From assembly GCF_032854445.1 (NCBI RefSeq), contig NC_088303.1, positions 25,709,265 through 25,773,264 of the forward strand: a DNA stretch of 64,000 nt, written 5' to 3'. Positions 1 to 10,529 of this stretch are shown here, piece after piece. A program made the translations under genes and the position numbers. How positions within the stretch are numbered: the first letter of the stretch is position 1; each line of letters starts with the position of its first letter. The notes below the pieces were generated by a model. The model did not search any database, was not told the DNA's origin, and saw only the letters and a program-made list of their open reading frames with translations. This stretch comes from Liolophura sinensis (lineage: Eukaryota; Mollusca; Polyplacophora; Chitonida; Chitonidae).

Positions 1-1208
1 AGAAGTATTCCAATGTGATTTGCGAATTTTAACTTTGATATATTTTACTTTATGTGAAAAGCGTTTGTTCACTGGTTGCTCTGATTTAGGATGGTATCAT
101 CGAAAGATAACTGTGATTCAGGATCATTCGTGTTATTGTACATAAGAAGCATTTTAATATGATTTCGAATTTTAACTATTTTTTTTATCTCAGCTGCTGT
201 GGAAAGCGTTCGTTTAGTTTCATTCCTTCTGCTCGCATCAGAATCGGTGCCTATACTTCATTGTATCTAAAATGTAAATACCTGGATGTAAAGTATTTTC
301 AGATAAAGGGTTTCAGTGGCCTGTCCCTTGATAATGACTTAAATGTTTAGTTTCTCTCGCGTCGTGTACATCACGTTATAGCCTGATGTTAACAAAATTA
401 CCCTGACGACTTTGCATCGCGTAAACAGCGACTGGATTCTAAAGGTCTGTGTATTTATTTATTCATAGACTTCTTTACTGAGTTAATCGGTAAACGGTAG
501 TGTGTTTTAGATACTTTGACAGCACCCTGTGAAAATCACGCGACCGAGTAGGGTTTCCACCAGATTCCGGATATAAAGGCTGCGGTGAGCCTTACATGAA
601 GGTCCGTTGACACATGCCATTTCATTGATTACTATTAGACATATGCAGATGTTTTGTTTTTGTATTGCATTAAACGTGTCACCGGTTTTACGACTGGTAC
701 ACAATGAATCAAGCCTATATTCTTTTGTTTATAGTAACGATTGAATGACCTAGGAATTTTCTTTATATACATTTAAAAGGTAAACTCGACCACAACAGAG
801 AATTTGTAACTTTACACTTAATTTATTTACGGGCGAAAAAAATGAAAATTTACCACAGTAAGAGAACATTCTTAAATGAATAAAACCAGAGCAAAGTGTA
901 TACATCTGTAAAAACAATAAGACGCAAGGATGTTGCAGGTAATCACACAGTCTGCATCAAACCTTGAGTGCAATATGTGCACATATTTTCGAGTTATCCA
1001 ACTTCTTCACATATTCCAACTGTGGAAAGCCTTTGTGCATCCCGTATTTCCCATAATTTGAGAACCCGTCATGCATTCACATATATAAGAACGATTAATG
1101 GCTATGTATAGTTTCAGAAGAACATTCCAGGCCCCTGTTGAGTTAGATGTTACCTAATGTGTGGAAAAGATCAAATAACAAATGTGGAATTCTCGTTATT
1201 TTGCTTAC
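1..1208. other. unassigned AT-rich DNA, probably intron 1 of the sodium-channel gene
   Basis: I see no coding exon here on either strand. Because a good donor site of the minus-strand channel exon opens at 1208, this stretch is most simply the start of its first intron, with later exons outside the window. No recognisable mobile element was found. Confidence 0.4.
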
Positions 1209-1447
1209 CTCCGTAGACGAAATGCTCCTGTCAACCAGATGTATCGGAAACCATGTAGTGTCGTGTCTTGAGTGAATTCATGCAAAGCCTTCTTCCAGCC
1301 CGTCTCACAACCTCCTTCGTCGCTCTTCTCCTTTGCGTCGTTCACTCTGCACATTCCTCTATATTCGCCTTTCTTCATCGGCGAGAAACTTGTCTCAAAC
1401 ATCACTTTGGGTATGTCGCCGTTGTCGACGACTCGGTTGCCTTCCAT
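1209..1447 (-). CDS. DEG/ENaC-family sodium channel, first coding exon (partial gene)
   Basis: This exon encodes about 79 residues of the cytoplasmic N-terminus of a degenerin/epithelial sodium channel. The diagnostic part is HEFTQDTTLHGFRYI near residues 56-70: the His-Gly pair (65-66) in this setting is the conserved gating motif that precedes the first transmembrane helix in the family. The exon ends in phase 2 at a clear donor (CGGAG/GTAAGC, GT at 1208-1207). I chose the ATG at 1447 because the longer open frame starts at a GTG. Family members are cation channels gated by peptides, acid or mechanical force at the plasma membrane; which type this is cannot be told from this exon. No membrane helix is present yet; it should lie in the next exon, outside the window or unrecognised in the first 1.2 kb. 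The family call rests on one motif and good splice context. Confidence 0.7.
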
Positions 1448-2099
1448 GTTGGTGCTGTCCACCTGCTGTCAGCGAAGGTATAAAATCATCCAACTATATT
1501 GGGGAACCATGCACCTGCAGTACCGAACGGCATATAATAGAATATATACCCCTTAACGCAAGACGATAAGGGTGAAATACCTGTCCATACAAGTCAGTTC
1601 CATTAAAATTACCACCAGCACCAAAGTGTTCCACTCTTAGTCATTCATATTGCGAGATAAATTATGTACCGTTATTTTACAGTATGCTGGTGCAATGCGC
1701 TTCCCAAACAATGATGACACTTTATGCTAGTACTAGGTTAATGAAGTACAGCGTCATACCGCAGCAGTGCAGAGCACATCAGATACACCAGATGGACTAT
1801 GTACACATTAGCACAGAACAACACAGTATGTATTATACATACACGTAACCGGTAGACAAATTCACGTCGCCAAATAATCTTAATTGGTGCAATTCTACAG
1901 CATAGCTTTCCCACGAGGTGCACCTATGAAAAGGCCATGCAACATCGGTGTGGCTGTTATATGTTCTGCTCTATACCCGAGTATGCTGGGTAGTGAAAGC
2001 GGGGTGGCGGAGGATGTGGTGAGGGAGGAGGCACAGTTTCACGTAACAGTTGCTATCTTCCTTACTCCCTGACCGGGGGCTCTGCATGTGGGGCGAATA
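1448..2099. other. 5' flank of the channel exon, nothing recognised
   Basis: Short open frames on both strands between 1268 and 1570 are shadows of the channel exon. No promoter element is clear enough to call. An unspliced 5' UTR or a non-coding first exon may lie here. Confidence 0.3.
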
Positions 2100-2332
2100 A
2101 AACACTGCAGGTAGCTCCATTAAACAAACACCGTCATATGTCACGTAACATACAGAGAACCAGACCAGATAAACAAAGTACAGATTGGTTAATAGGAGGC
2201 CGTGGTTTGGACATTTTTTTTATTAAAATGTGTGGGTTTGACTGCAGGTAACTCCGTCAGGCTAAAATCGTCAGATGTCATGTGACACATCGAGTACCGG
2301 GCCAAATAAACAAAGTGCAGATCGATTTAATT
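2100..2332. repeat. imperfect tandem duplication, about 140 bp apart
   Basis: The stretch around 2105-2192 (with CAGGTAGCTCC, GTCATATGTCACGTAACAT and GATAAACAAAGTACAGAT) recurs at 2245-2331 (CAGGTAACTCC, GTCAGATGTCATGTGACA, AATAAACAAAGTGCAGAT). Both copies are diverged. It does not encode anything I recognise. Confidence 0.7.
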
Positions 2333-2549
2333 TAATTGTTTAACAATACATTTTCCATTTTCATTGTTTTATACACCTCCCCGCCAGGTCACTTCACGCG
2401 TAGCACGAGAGGTAATACATATCACAGGTACTACAAAAACATGATAACAACGATAAAAAGAAAAACGAGCATAAATAATCCATTTAATCTGAGACCAGTA
2501 AAACTCCACGTTTTCACCAGAGATGTCAAATTAAACATAAATTTAGGGT

Positions 2550-3060
2550 ACCACAAAGAGTTTTAAACCTTTCATTAAACCCTTATTGTTTACCTGAAAT
2601 AGTTCCCTAGTTATAAATGCACTGGTTCTAGTAAAACTGTACTTTGGCAGGGATTTAAAACGAAATGAATTCAGTCTATTACATGTGAACAACAAGTGGA
2701 ATTCATCTCCAATACTGTTTGCCTGACGATGAGTGGGAAAACGCAGAAGGCAAGATACTTTGAGACACTTTCCGTTTATTTCTTCTTCAACAAGTTTATA
2801 CCACAACCATCCTCTCCATAGAGAAATCAATGAATGTACAGTACAATTTATGGTTGTGTTTGAAAACATATTCTATCACGTCGTATAGTACGAAATTATT
2901 ATTAGTTACGGAGTAACCTTTTCTAAAGCTAGTTTGGCATTCATTTATCTTATCATTCATTTTGCAATACGCGTTCAGTCTATAATCTATTACAGCTGTA
3001 AAGAGGTTCCCTAAACAGCTAATTATTGATCTGTATATCAGGGTCATGTATATCATCTTT
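2550..3060 (-). pseudogene. LINE (non-LTR retrotransposon) reverse-transcriptase fragment with C-terminal region
   Basis: Reading the minus strand from about 3055, the frame gives reverse-transcriptase-like sequence: LGNLFTAVIDYRLN, then FRKGYS followed by LYCTFIDFS, the finger/palm region of LINE polymerases. It then jumps to a region (ANSIGDEFHLLFTC, then LPKY) typical of the extreme C-terminus of CR1/jockey-type mollusc LINEs. The palm with the catalytic YADD box is missing, so the copy is internally deleted and shifts frame at about 2860. It is a dead fragment with no autonomous function. Confidence 0.75.
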
Positions 3061-3479
3061 CTTTTTATAAATGAGCTTAATTAATTCGACAGGCCAGCTT
3101 TCTGAAATGCAAAGCTACTTGATATATATACATGTGACATTGTACAATTACCAGAATTTAACAGAAGCAAAATTGTAAACACGTGTAAAAGATATGTGAA
3201 TATAACGTGAACAAAATTACACTTCATGACGGAAGAAACCTTGTGATAAACAGTGAGACAAAGACACATGGGGTTCCAAATTAAACCATTTTTAATGTCA
3301 CTATCAAAACATCTGCCCAACAAAGGCATGCTAATTTACCGCCTCAGCGCGAGTGAAGTCACCTCGTGTCTCAATGACTCGGATATCGTTAACTGCGACA
3401 CTTTGCCAGTCACGTCAGTAACGCGTGTAAAGCCCATATTGTTGAGGAAACCCTGAGTTATTCTGACAGTATGAGATTT

Positions 3480-3608
3480 TGCGTTGTCCAGCTGGAATTC
3501 AGTATCGACATTTATATCGTTTACAGATGTATAAAAAAGTAACGGCCCAAGAACTGATACCTGAGGTACACCAGAACATACAGTTTGAGAAGCTGAACTT
3601 AACACTAT
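3480..3608 (-). pseudogene. second LINE reverse-transcriptase fragment
   Basis: The minus strand encodes SGVPQVSVLGPLLF followed by SVNDIN, which is the conserved motif after the palm's first aspartate in LINE polymerases (usually SGVPQGS.LGPLLF..YINDL). It lies upstream, on the same strand, of the finger-domain fragment at 2550-3060, which is the wrong order for a single copy. The two are therefore separate insertions or a rearranged copy. The frame breaks before the YADD box. Confidence 0.7.
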
Positions 3609-4390
3609 TATGCAAACTATTTTTCCATTCTTTTAATATCTAGATTCCTGGGCAGTCTTGGTAAACTCCTAAATATGGCAGATTAATCTGCAAACTTCGC
3701 CAGTAACATGCGAAAGGTTTCGTTTGCCAAGGCCACCAAACTCCTAACAGCGCATGAGCCGCTCTCTACGCTCGCTTTAAATCATATCCATATTAGACAA
3801 GCTTGACCTATGTAGCTTGTACGACGCACAATATGCATGTTTGTGTTGGTTGGAATAATACTATGAATATTCGATAATGCGTATAAAATATTATTAGAAG
3901 CAAATGTGTTCAAGTTTTCTGGCATCACTTCCTGTATCAGAGAACTAAAAGGTCATACGACTGCTGTCAACCGCTTATTGCCCTCCTCCCTCCCCCCCCC
4001 CCCCCCCCCACCTCCTTCCGAAAGGTTGCTGGAGGGGGATTTCGGAATGGGAATGTATGTTCGAGTCTGAGGTGTGAACCAACATCTCGTTTCTCCTAGC
4101 CACTGAAAGACAAAGATGTTAACCATTCTACAAGCCCCACCGACAAAGCCCAACTGCATATACGAATGCACTCGTTGTATAGATCTTGAAATGATCCATT
4201 TGAAGGAAAATATACGAATGTGACGTAGGTGATACCCTCTGGGTCACTACAGACCACCGAAGATGTGGATGTTTTAAAACCATCGTACTAGGTAGAAAAA
4301 ATTCCAAAAAAAAAACATAAATCGAACTATTAGACAACTATAAGACAACCATAAACACACGAATTAATTGATTGAATTAATTAATTTAAT
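3609..4390. other. non-coding, with a poly-C run and a dispersed repeat
   Basis: A C homopolymer lies at about 3992-4009. The segment at about 4195-4310 (GTCACTACAGA, then TTTTAAAACCAT and AAAAATTCC) resembles 6500-6580, so both probably belong to an old dispersed repeat. No exon was recognised. Confidence 0.4.
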
Positions 4391-4394
4391 TGTT

Positions 4395-4500
4395 TTGTGG
4401 CCTTGCTAGCTCGCATGGATAAGGCGCTGACTCGATGCGACCATCAGGCGCTTGGCCAATGAGGTCGTATGTTCCAGTCAAGCTCTCACTGTTTAGTTCC
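4395..4500 (+). mobile_element. tRNA-headed SINE-like fragment
   Basis: The segment has a tRNA-like layout: an A-box-like TAGCTCGCATGGATAAGG and, about 45 bp later, a B-box-like GTTCCAGTCAAGC, then diverges. It will not fold as a functional tRNA. A similar B-box-like stretch (GCGAGTTCAATTCTAGC) is at about 5310-5335. These look like old members of one or more SINE families. Confidence 0.4.
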
Positions 4501-5854
4501 AGCTTTAAGTCAAGATTTTGTCAGGATTACGTAACGAAGATCACCTTTACGATATCAGCGGTTCTCTTTCAGTTACCTCCAGCAGGTCCCCCGACTGAAG
4601 TGAACGTTAAAAGTTAAGCGTTATTCGAAACTATTTGTAGAGCATCCAGTTGAATCTCTCAGCATATATGTCTTCAGTGGCATGTTGTTCCTAGAAATCC
4701 ATGTTGTACGACGGTGTGACGGATACTCAGATCGGCCACAACATCTCTTTCTCCCCAGCTCTTCATTGGTCGAAACATGTTACATGTATTTGAACTGAAC
4801 TCACATTTCACATCAAATATGAAAATGTCAACCCTGGAGAGATGGATGACCTCTGCTTTCGGCAGAATCGACGAAGGTCTATGGAGAACACGATCAATCA
4901 GTCAATCAATAATATTAGGCTAAATTTAACAGACTAGTTTTTTTTAGTGTATCCTTGGACCGCCATGTTCCAACTGCAGTCAAGTCGACCCCTTTGATTT
5001 CAATGAAACACTCCTGAGTGTCAGTCAGATAAATGACAAAATAATTTATCGCAACTTTAAATTTTTTCATCCTTTTACGAAAAGATCATTGCATTTGCAT
5101 GTCATTAAACAAACAAGCTGTTTACAAGAAATGTTTCAATTAAACATATACATGTATTACTTCTACCCCTCGTACGATCAGCTCTCCTTGACGTCATAAC
5201 TGACTAAGGATGGAAACGTTTGGTACCTAGAAACGTTCTTTACTTTCTTTTCTCTCCGCCCACTGGGGCCAATGCCTTCTATTCGAAGGTTACTTGCCTT
5301 TGACTAATGAGGTTGCGAGTTCAATTCTAGCTCTTACCGTTTAGACGGCTGTTTTTAGTTTTCTTCACTCTAGTTTTTACCTCTGATACATGTATATACA
5401 GCAACCCATAATGGTCGAAAAGCAGAAAAAATTGCACCCTACACCACTGCTTAACAATTTTTCAGTCATCTAACGACGTGGCATCATTAGCTATGTTTAC
5501 CCAAATTGTGACTTCGTGTGGAAGGTGGAGTCCACAGCTATATCAAGTCGAGGATACCAAGACGACACCCCACCCTGTCAAATTACATCGACACATGGTC
5601 AACCAGTTGTTTCCTTGCTCTTGCCTCTCAGTGATGATCACCAAGCGAGGCAGCAACAAGAACCAGTTTTGAAATACTCTGTAGCCTATGACCGGACCTT
5701 GGTTTGATCTATTGTCTCCTGAACTCGAGGCCATTAGGCCACAGAAGAGGTCGACTGAATTTGTACCTAAATATTTAGGTTAATCACTGTTGCGATAGGC
5801 AATCTTTAACCCTTTGACAGAATATAGACAAAAAAAAATCATTTAATCATTTAA
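4501..5854. other. non-coding, no gene recognised
   Basis: Only short frames without recognisable motifs occur. Fragments at about 5270-5345 and 5640-5760 have tRNA-like B-box or anticodon-arm resemblance and are probably relics of SINE heads. Nothing else is supportable. Confidence 0.35.
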
Positions 5855-6116
5855 TCATTTATTTATTTATTTATTTGATTGGTGTTTTACGCCGTACTCA
5901 AGAATATTTCACTTATACGACGGCGGCCAGCATTATGGTGGGTGGAAACCGGGCAGAGCACCGGGGGAAACCCACGACTATCCGCAGGTTGCTGGCAGAC
6001 CTTCCGACTTACGGCCGGAGAGGAAGCCAGCATGAGCTGGACTTGAACTCACAGCGGCCGCATTGGTGGGAGGCTCCTGGGTCATTACGCTGCGCTAGCG
6101 CGCTAACCAACAGAGA
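5855..6116 (-). mobile_element. full-length tRNA-headed SINE (reference copy)
   Basis: Read on the minus strand, the element begins with a tRNA-like head (A box around GCTAGCGCGCTAACCAA in plus orientation, B box around TTGAACTCACAGCG), continues through a conserved body (CCGGCCGTAAGTCGGAAGGT in minus orientation) and ends in a core with TATAAGTGAAATATTC, then an ATTT/AAAT tail. At least ten related copies or fragments lie in the window. SINEs carry no protein and depend on a LINE for movement; this copy is well preserved. Confidence 0.85.
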
Positions 6117-7175
6117 GAAAAAAAATCATCTTTGTGCATAGGACTCCACACACTTCTCCAAAACCATTTTAATAAGTACAGCTTTTAACAACAATAAGTA
6201 CAGTTTTTAACAACATTGTCATTTTTAATTTCTTTTCGCATATATCAAACGGAAAGAAACACAAACGTCAAGTATACGTCAGATGAAAGACCATTAATCA
6301 ATGTACATAAACTTAGTTCGATTTACTTTTCAGTATTTTTTCAACTTATTTAAATGTTTTGAATCTTTGGAGTCTACAGTGAGTCTTCTGACCATACTGG
6401 GACCAGTGACGTCACACCAGGGTTTTGTCAATTAACACACGAGTACTGTAAGATTTGATCATTCAATGCGCATACACATATAGATCTATGAATGTAAATA
6501 TGGGGGTGACGTCACTACAGATCACTATAGAATCTGACGTTTCAAAACCATTTTAAAAGCTTGGAAAAATTCTGGAAAAAAATCTGTTTTCCTGAGCACT
6601 GTTTAATGGTTTTTTATCTGGTGTATATACTTCATTTTAGTGTTTTCTTTGTCTTTACTAATATGAAGTCGTCTTCACTCTCAAGAATTTTGATTCAGTA
6701 TTTTATTACAGCCATCCATCTATTTCCACGATATTTGGTATGCTACCCATAAATACATGTAAACAGCATGTAACAACTGTTTAGAAAATTTCATGTGGAT
6801 AGATTCATCTGCAGGCCGGCACGATCACCCGATATTTAATCAAATTAAAAGACTGAATTAATAATAATATCAAATACTGCACACGCTAATTTTGGAAAAT
6901 TATCGTTTGGAAAGAGAAATATGTGGATAATATACTAAGCTAAAGAACAGCATCTGTTGTTGGGGATATTTAACTTTCTTCCAATAACAAAGGGATAGAA
7001 AAAAAGCCTTATTTATTAAATTTTACCTTGTTTTAGATCGTGTAAACAATTAAGAGTGTCAGCTTAGCTATACACATGATTTAATATCAGAATAAATTAC
7101 TTTTATTATGTTAAGCAGTTTACCTCGAATACCGAATATTTCAAAACTAGCAAACGGTATTCCCTGATGCTTCAT
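6117..7175. other. non-coding 3' flank of the cobalamin-binder gene
   Basis: AT-rich sequence with no recognised exon. The region 6480-6580 matches the dispersed repeat at 4195-4310. A polyadenylation signal for the minus-strand gene ending at 7176 may be TTTATT/AATAAA-like sequences near 7095 or 7015-7020, but I cannot choose one. Confidence 0.35.
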
Positions 7176-7270
7176 TTACACTCCGTGAAAGTCATCGGCA
7201 ACAATGCTTCCACCCTGGGTAAAGTCCAAAATAAGATGCTCTCCTGCAGAAGGCTGGTAATAGCTCACAC
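7176..7270 (-). CDS. cobalamin-binding (intrinsic factor/transcobalamin-like) protein, terminal exon
   Basis: The last exon encodes the final 30 residues plus TAA. Its phase (two bases completing a Gly codon) fits the preceding exon at 10249-10379. The sequence GVSYYQPSAGEHLILDFTQ matches the pattern closing the beta domain (DUF4430) of vertebrate intrinsic factor and transcobalamin, where a GV..Y.P...EH.....FT strand pair ends the protein. About ten residues follow, slightly longer than in vertebrate proteins. The acceptor AG at 7272-7271 lies inside the final copy of the 51 bp array, so the real 3' splice site and the array are one continuous structure. Family members bind vitamin B12 in the gut or extracellular fluid. 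Alternatively this exon extends leftward through the array to an acceptor at 8291. Confidence 0.7.
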
Positions 7271-8290
7271 CTGAAATATAAAAACGATGATCTCCCAGAG
7301 AAGGCCTGTAAGTACTCACACCTGAAATATTGAAACTGTGATCTCCCGGAGAAGGCCTGTAAGTGATCACACCTGAAATATTGAAACTGTGATCTCCCGG
7401 AGAAGGCCTGTAAGTACTCACACCTGAAATATTGAAACTGTGATCTCCCGGAGAAGGCCTGTAAGTGATCACACCTGAAATATTGAAACTGTGATCTCCC
7501 AGAGAAGGCCTGTAAGTACTCACACCTGAAATATTGAAACTGTGATCTCCCAGAGAAGGCCTGTAAGTGATCACACCTGAAATATTGAAACTGTGATCTC
7601 CCAGAGAAGGCCTGTAAGTACTCACACCTGAAATATTGAAACTGTGATCTCCCAGAGAAGGCCTGTAAGTACTCACACCTGAAATATTGAAACTGTGATC
7701 TCCCGGAGAAGGCCTGTAAGTGATCACACCTGCATTATAGAAACTGTTATCTCCCAGAGAAGGCCAGTAAGTGATCACACCTGAAATATTGAAACTGTGA
7801 TCTCCCAGAGAAGGCCTGTAAGTACTCACACCTGAAATATTGAAACTGTGATCTCCCGGAGAAGGCCTGTAAGTGATCACACCTGAAATATTGAAACTGT
7901 GATCTCCCGGAGAAGGCCTGTAAGTACTCACACCTGAAATATTGAAACTGTGATCTCCCAGAGAAGGCCTGTAAGTACTCACACCTGAAATATTGAAACT
8001 GTGATCTCCCGGAGAAGGCCTGTAAGTGATCACACCTGCATTATAGAAACTGTGATCTCCCGGAGAAGGCCTGTAAGTACTCACACCTGAAATATTGAAA
8101 CTGTGATCTCCCAGAGAAGGCCTGTAAGTACTCACACCTGAAATATTGAAACTGTGATCTCCCAGAGAAGGCCTGTAAGTACTCACACCTGAAATATTGA
8201 AACTGTGATCTCCCAGAGAAGGCCTGTAAGTACTCACACCTGAAATATTGAAACTGTGATCTCCCGGAGAAGGCCTGTAAGTGATCACAC
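7271..8290 (-). repeat. 20 x 51 bp tandem array derived from a 3' splice site and exon start
   Basis: Exactly 20 units of 51 bp abut the terminal exon. Each, on the minus strand, starts GTGTGAGTACTTACAGGCC or with a GATCAC variant and ends AATATTTCAG. The unit aligns with the first bases of the terminal exon (27 of 40 positions identical by hand count), and its end is the acceptor of that exon. Because 51 is a multiple of three and no unit has a stop, the frame is open throughout: GV(S/I)TYRPS(P/L)GDHSFNIS. Variants (S or I, P or L, and a FYNAG form in two units) are interspersed. Each plus strand unit also carries GTAAGT. It may be an intronic minisatellite, an array of alternative acceptors, or one long coding exon adding 17-residue beta-hairpin-like units. 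Confidence 0.9.
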
Positions 8291-8345
8291 CTGCAATATA
8301 GAAACTGTGATGTCTCGGAGAAGGCTCACACCTGAAATACAGAAA
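8291..8345 (-). promoter_or_regulatory. candidate outermost 3' splice sites of the array
   Basis: Two acceptors end the array. At 8292-8291 TATATTGCAG leads in phase into all 20 units. At 8333-8332 CCTTTCTGTATTTCAG has the best pyrimidine tract of the locus, but the unit after it is 41 bp (10 bp deleted), so using it shifts frame and soon meets a stop. This short unit may be the array's decaying edge. Confidence 0.5.
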
Positions 8346-10248
8346 GGCGAGCGGTCATGGGAATGGTGAGTTAGATTCACGGGAATAAAGACGCCAGGAC
8401 ATAGAGATATATACTATAATTCTGCAAACTTTTGGTATGTTTGCATGGTGTTTAATCAAGCATATTCTGAAGGCATTTTTCTGTGTTCACTGATAAAATT
8501 ATACATTTTGTAAAACCCTGAAATTGGCCAATCTAACCAATGTTGTTGTGAATTGCACTGGAAGCTGCTCTTTCATATGCGACAAGGTTGAGGAATAAGG
8601 GTTAACCTGAATTAGAAGCATTGATAAAGCTGGCAGTAGAAGTGAAAAGTCAGGATTCAGAAATCAGTTCTATTTCACTTTAATCCAACAGTCAACGGTG
8701 CATCAATAAAGGCATCACGACATCAGGGCCATTTTGGTCTCCTCAGTCATCGCAGCACACCCCGCTATGTAGATGATAAAATACTTTGTGGATCTTCCAA
8801 AACATAAATGAGACATTTGCTAACTCACGTGACTGAAGTGTCATCTTCATCGGCCCTGAAGGGCCGGTTGCATGTGGTTCACGGTTCACTGTTCACGTTG
8901 AAGTCAGACTGGGAAAGCAGATAACTGAAGATTTTACAAATAGCAAATTTCATGGACAATTTAAAAGGGATCACACTAATCCTTTATTTGACACTTTAAC
9001 AATATCAAATTGACGAATCTCTCATCTGGACACTCCAAATAACATTTAACCAATATTCCAATAATATAACAAAATGGCCGCTTTGTCTTGTGGACATGGT
9101 GCAGATTTGGAGTAATACCTACCATTCATTGTTCACACTTACTCACGCCAACCGCTACGTTAATTATCTGTGTTTGAGCCAGCAGCCACATAATTTGAGA
9201 TTAACATCAATTCTACACACGTAAAAGGAACGTTTTTGGAGACCTGTTCGGCTGTTATAGAGCAATGTACATCAAGAATATTTGTTATTCGCACATATTT
9301 CCTCCTGTACACTTTGGTGGCAACGTGAAGGATATTATCAATTCAATGACTCCATATTGAATGGTTAGGGAGAAATAGTATCGGATACTTCTTATAAGCT
9401 AACTGTGCCAGCTACTGTGATGCATTCTGTGTCGGACTTAGCAATGTGGGTGTGGTTATGTAGCCCGCGGGCAAGGTTTTCTCTCGGCTGCCGATTGGTC
9501 AAATCAAGCCCCGAGAACCAGACTTGACCAATGAGGTCGCGTCTTCCAATCCAGCTTTTGCTTCATTGGCTGTGGCATTAAGTGATGACATGGGGCAGGT
9601 ACCTGGTGATGGGCGGTGGTTTACACCAATAATTCCGCTTTGCCCCAGCCATAAAAAACCGACTGCCATCTTATAGGTGAAAAGTTTTGGGGTGCATGAA
9701 CCGAATAAATAAATGAAAATCATCTAGGGTATAGTCTGCACGATTTTTTCAGTCGCTAACTCTGCTGGGGATTTCTAAGAAGGTTTCTCTCAGGTGACCC
9801 TGGAAATGGACGAAATGTTCACTTCACCAAAACTCCGACGAAGAAAATATTATGTAGCAAATAAAGAAATAAAGAAAGAAAATTATTTGAACTCCAGGAA
9901 GGACTAGAGGTGACGACATGTCATCTATACCATCTGCAGGTTTAACTCAAGTTCAGCATACACACACCACAGGACAATCATTAAATTTTATGGTAAATGA
10001 CCTAAAACTTCGCCAAAAAAAAGGAGGCTGTAGAGGCAAATAAAACATATAAAATATTACTTTCAGCCAAATTTTTTCCATTATATCGTCTCTTTTTCAC
10101 ACACCTGGAAAAAACCTTTCTAAGGTCGACCAGACTCAGGCAAAATGTTCAAGTTAGTCATTAACAAAAATTTAGGTCATTTACTGCATTTGTGCTTAAG
10201 ATAGTTTGATAACAACTTTTCAACGCGGCCTCTCTTCCAGAAACTCAC
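8346..10248. other. intron of the cobalamin-binder gene, with a SINE-like insert
   Basis: This is intronic sequence between the 10249-10379 exon and the array. Around 9500-9722 is a second SINE-like element on the plus strand (B-box-like GGTCGCGTCTTCCAATCC, later GGGCGGTGGTTT, then AATAAATAAATGAAAATC tail). Apart from that I see no exon. CCGTGAACC-type short palindromes near 8870-8900 are unremarkable. Confidence 0.45.
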
Positions 10249-10379
10249 CCTTATCCAACAGGGTGTCCGGGGCCTGTAGAAATGACCACCATGTTCGGTC
10301 ACGTTCGTAGTCGGCTGTCAGATTGTTGATGGTCATGATCTGATAACCCAAATCCTCTCCACAGTAATACGCGGTGAAC
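10249..10379 (-). CDS. cobalamin-binding protein, beta-domain (DUF4430) exon
   Basis: A 131-base exon with acceptor TTATTCTCCAG at its upstream side and donor GATAAGG/GTGAGT at 10248. It encodes FTAYYCGEDLGYQIMTINN then DRTWWSFL and DTLLDKG. The pattern GY.I..INGL....DRTYW.FL....PLD.GV is characteristic of DUF4430, the C-terminal domain of intrinsic factor and transcobalamins, here with N in place of the usual G (INNL) and W for Y (RTWW). Phase is 2 in and 1 out, matching its neighbours on both sides. This exon is the strongest support for the family call. Confidence 0.75.
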
Positions 10380-10451
10380 CTGGAGAATAAGAAAAAATAA
10401 GTTGAAAAGTATACATGCTACGTTGTCACTGTTAGTAGCGGAAGCGTCGCC

Positions 10452-10529
10452 ATGATGGACGACTTTCTGTGTAAGGCTGTGCCAGACATTTTGGAGCTGC
10501 TTTTGGACGATGAGAAACCTTTACGGACG
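10452..10529 (+). CDS. possible isolated first coding exon on the plus strand
   Basis: Starting at ATGATGGACGAC, 26 codons run to a consensus donor (ACG/GTAAGT, GT at 10530). The peptide is acidic and helical-looking (DFLCKAVPDILELLLDDE). It lies 70 bp upstream, on the opposite strand, of the cobalamin-binder exon, inside that gene's intron. I do not recognise it and found no matching second exon; it could be a chance frame with a donor, a retained fragment of another gene, or a genuine small first exon. Confidence 0.25.

Noticed and set aside
7176-8288. A 370-codon open frame as a free-standing repeat protein
   Set aside because: It has no ATG at a sensible start, and its last 30 codons are the terminal exon of the cobalamin-binder gene. 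I treat it as an array joined to that exon.
7271-8290. CRISPR array
   Set aside because: The units are contiguous with no unique spacers, and the context is an animal intron.
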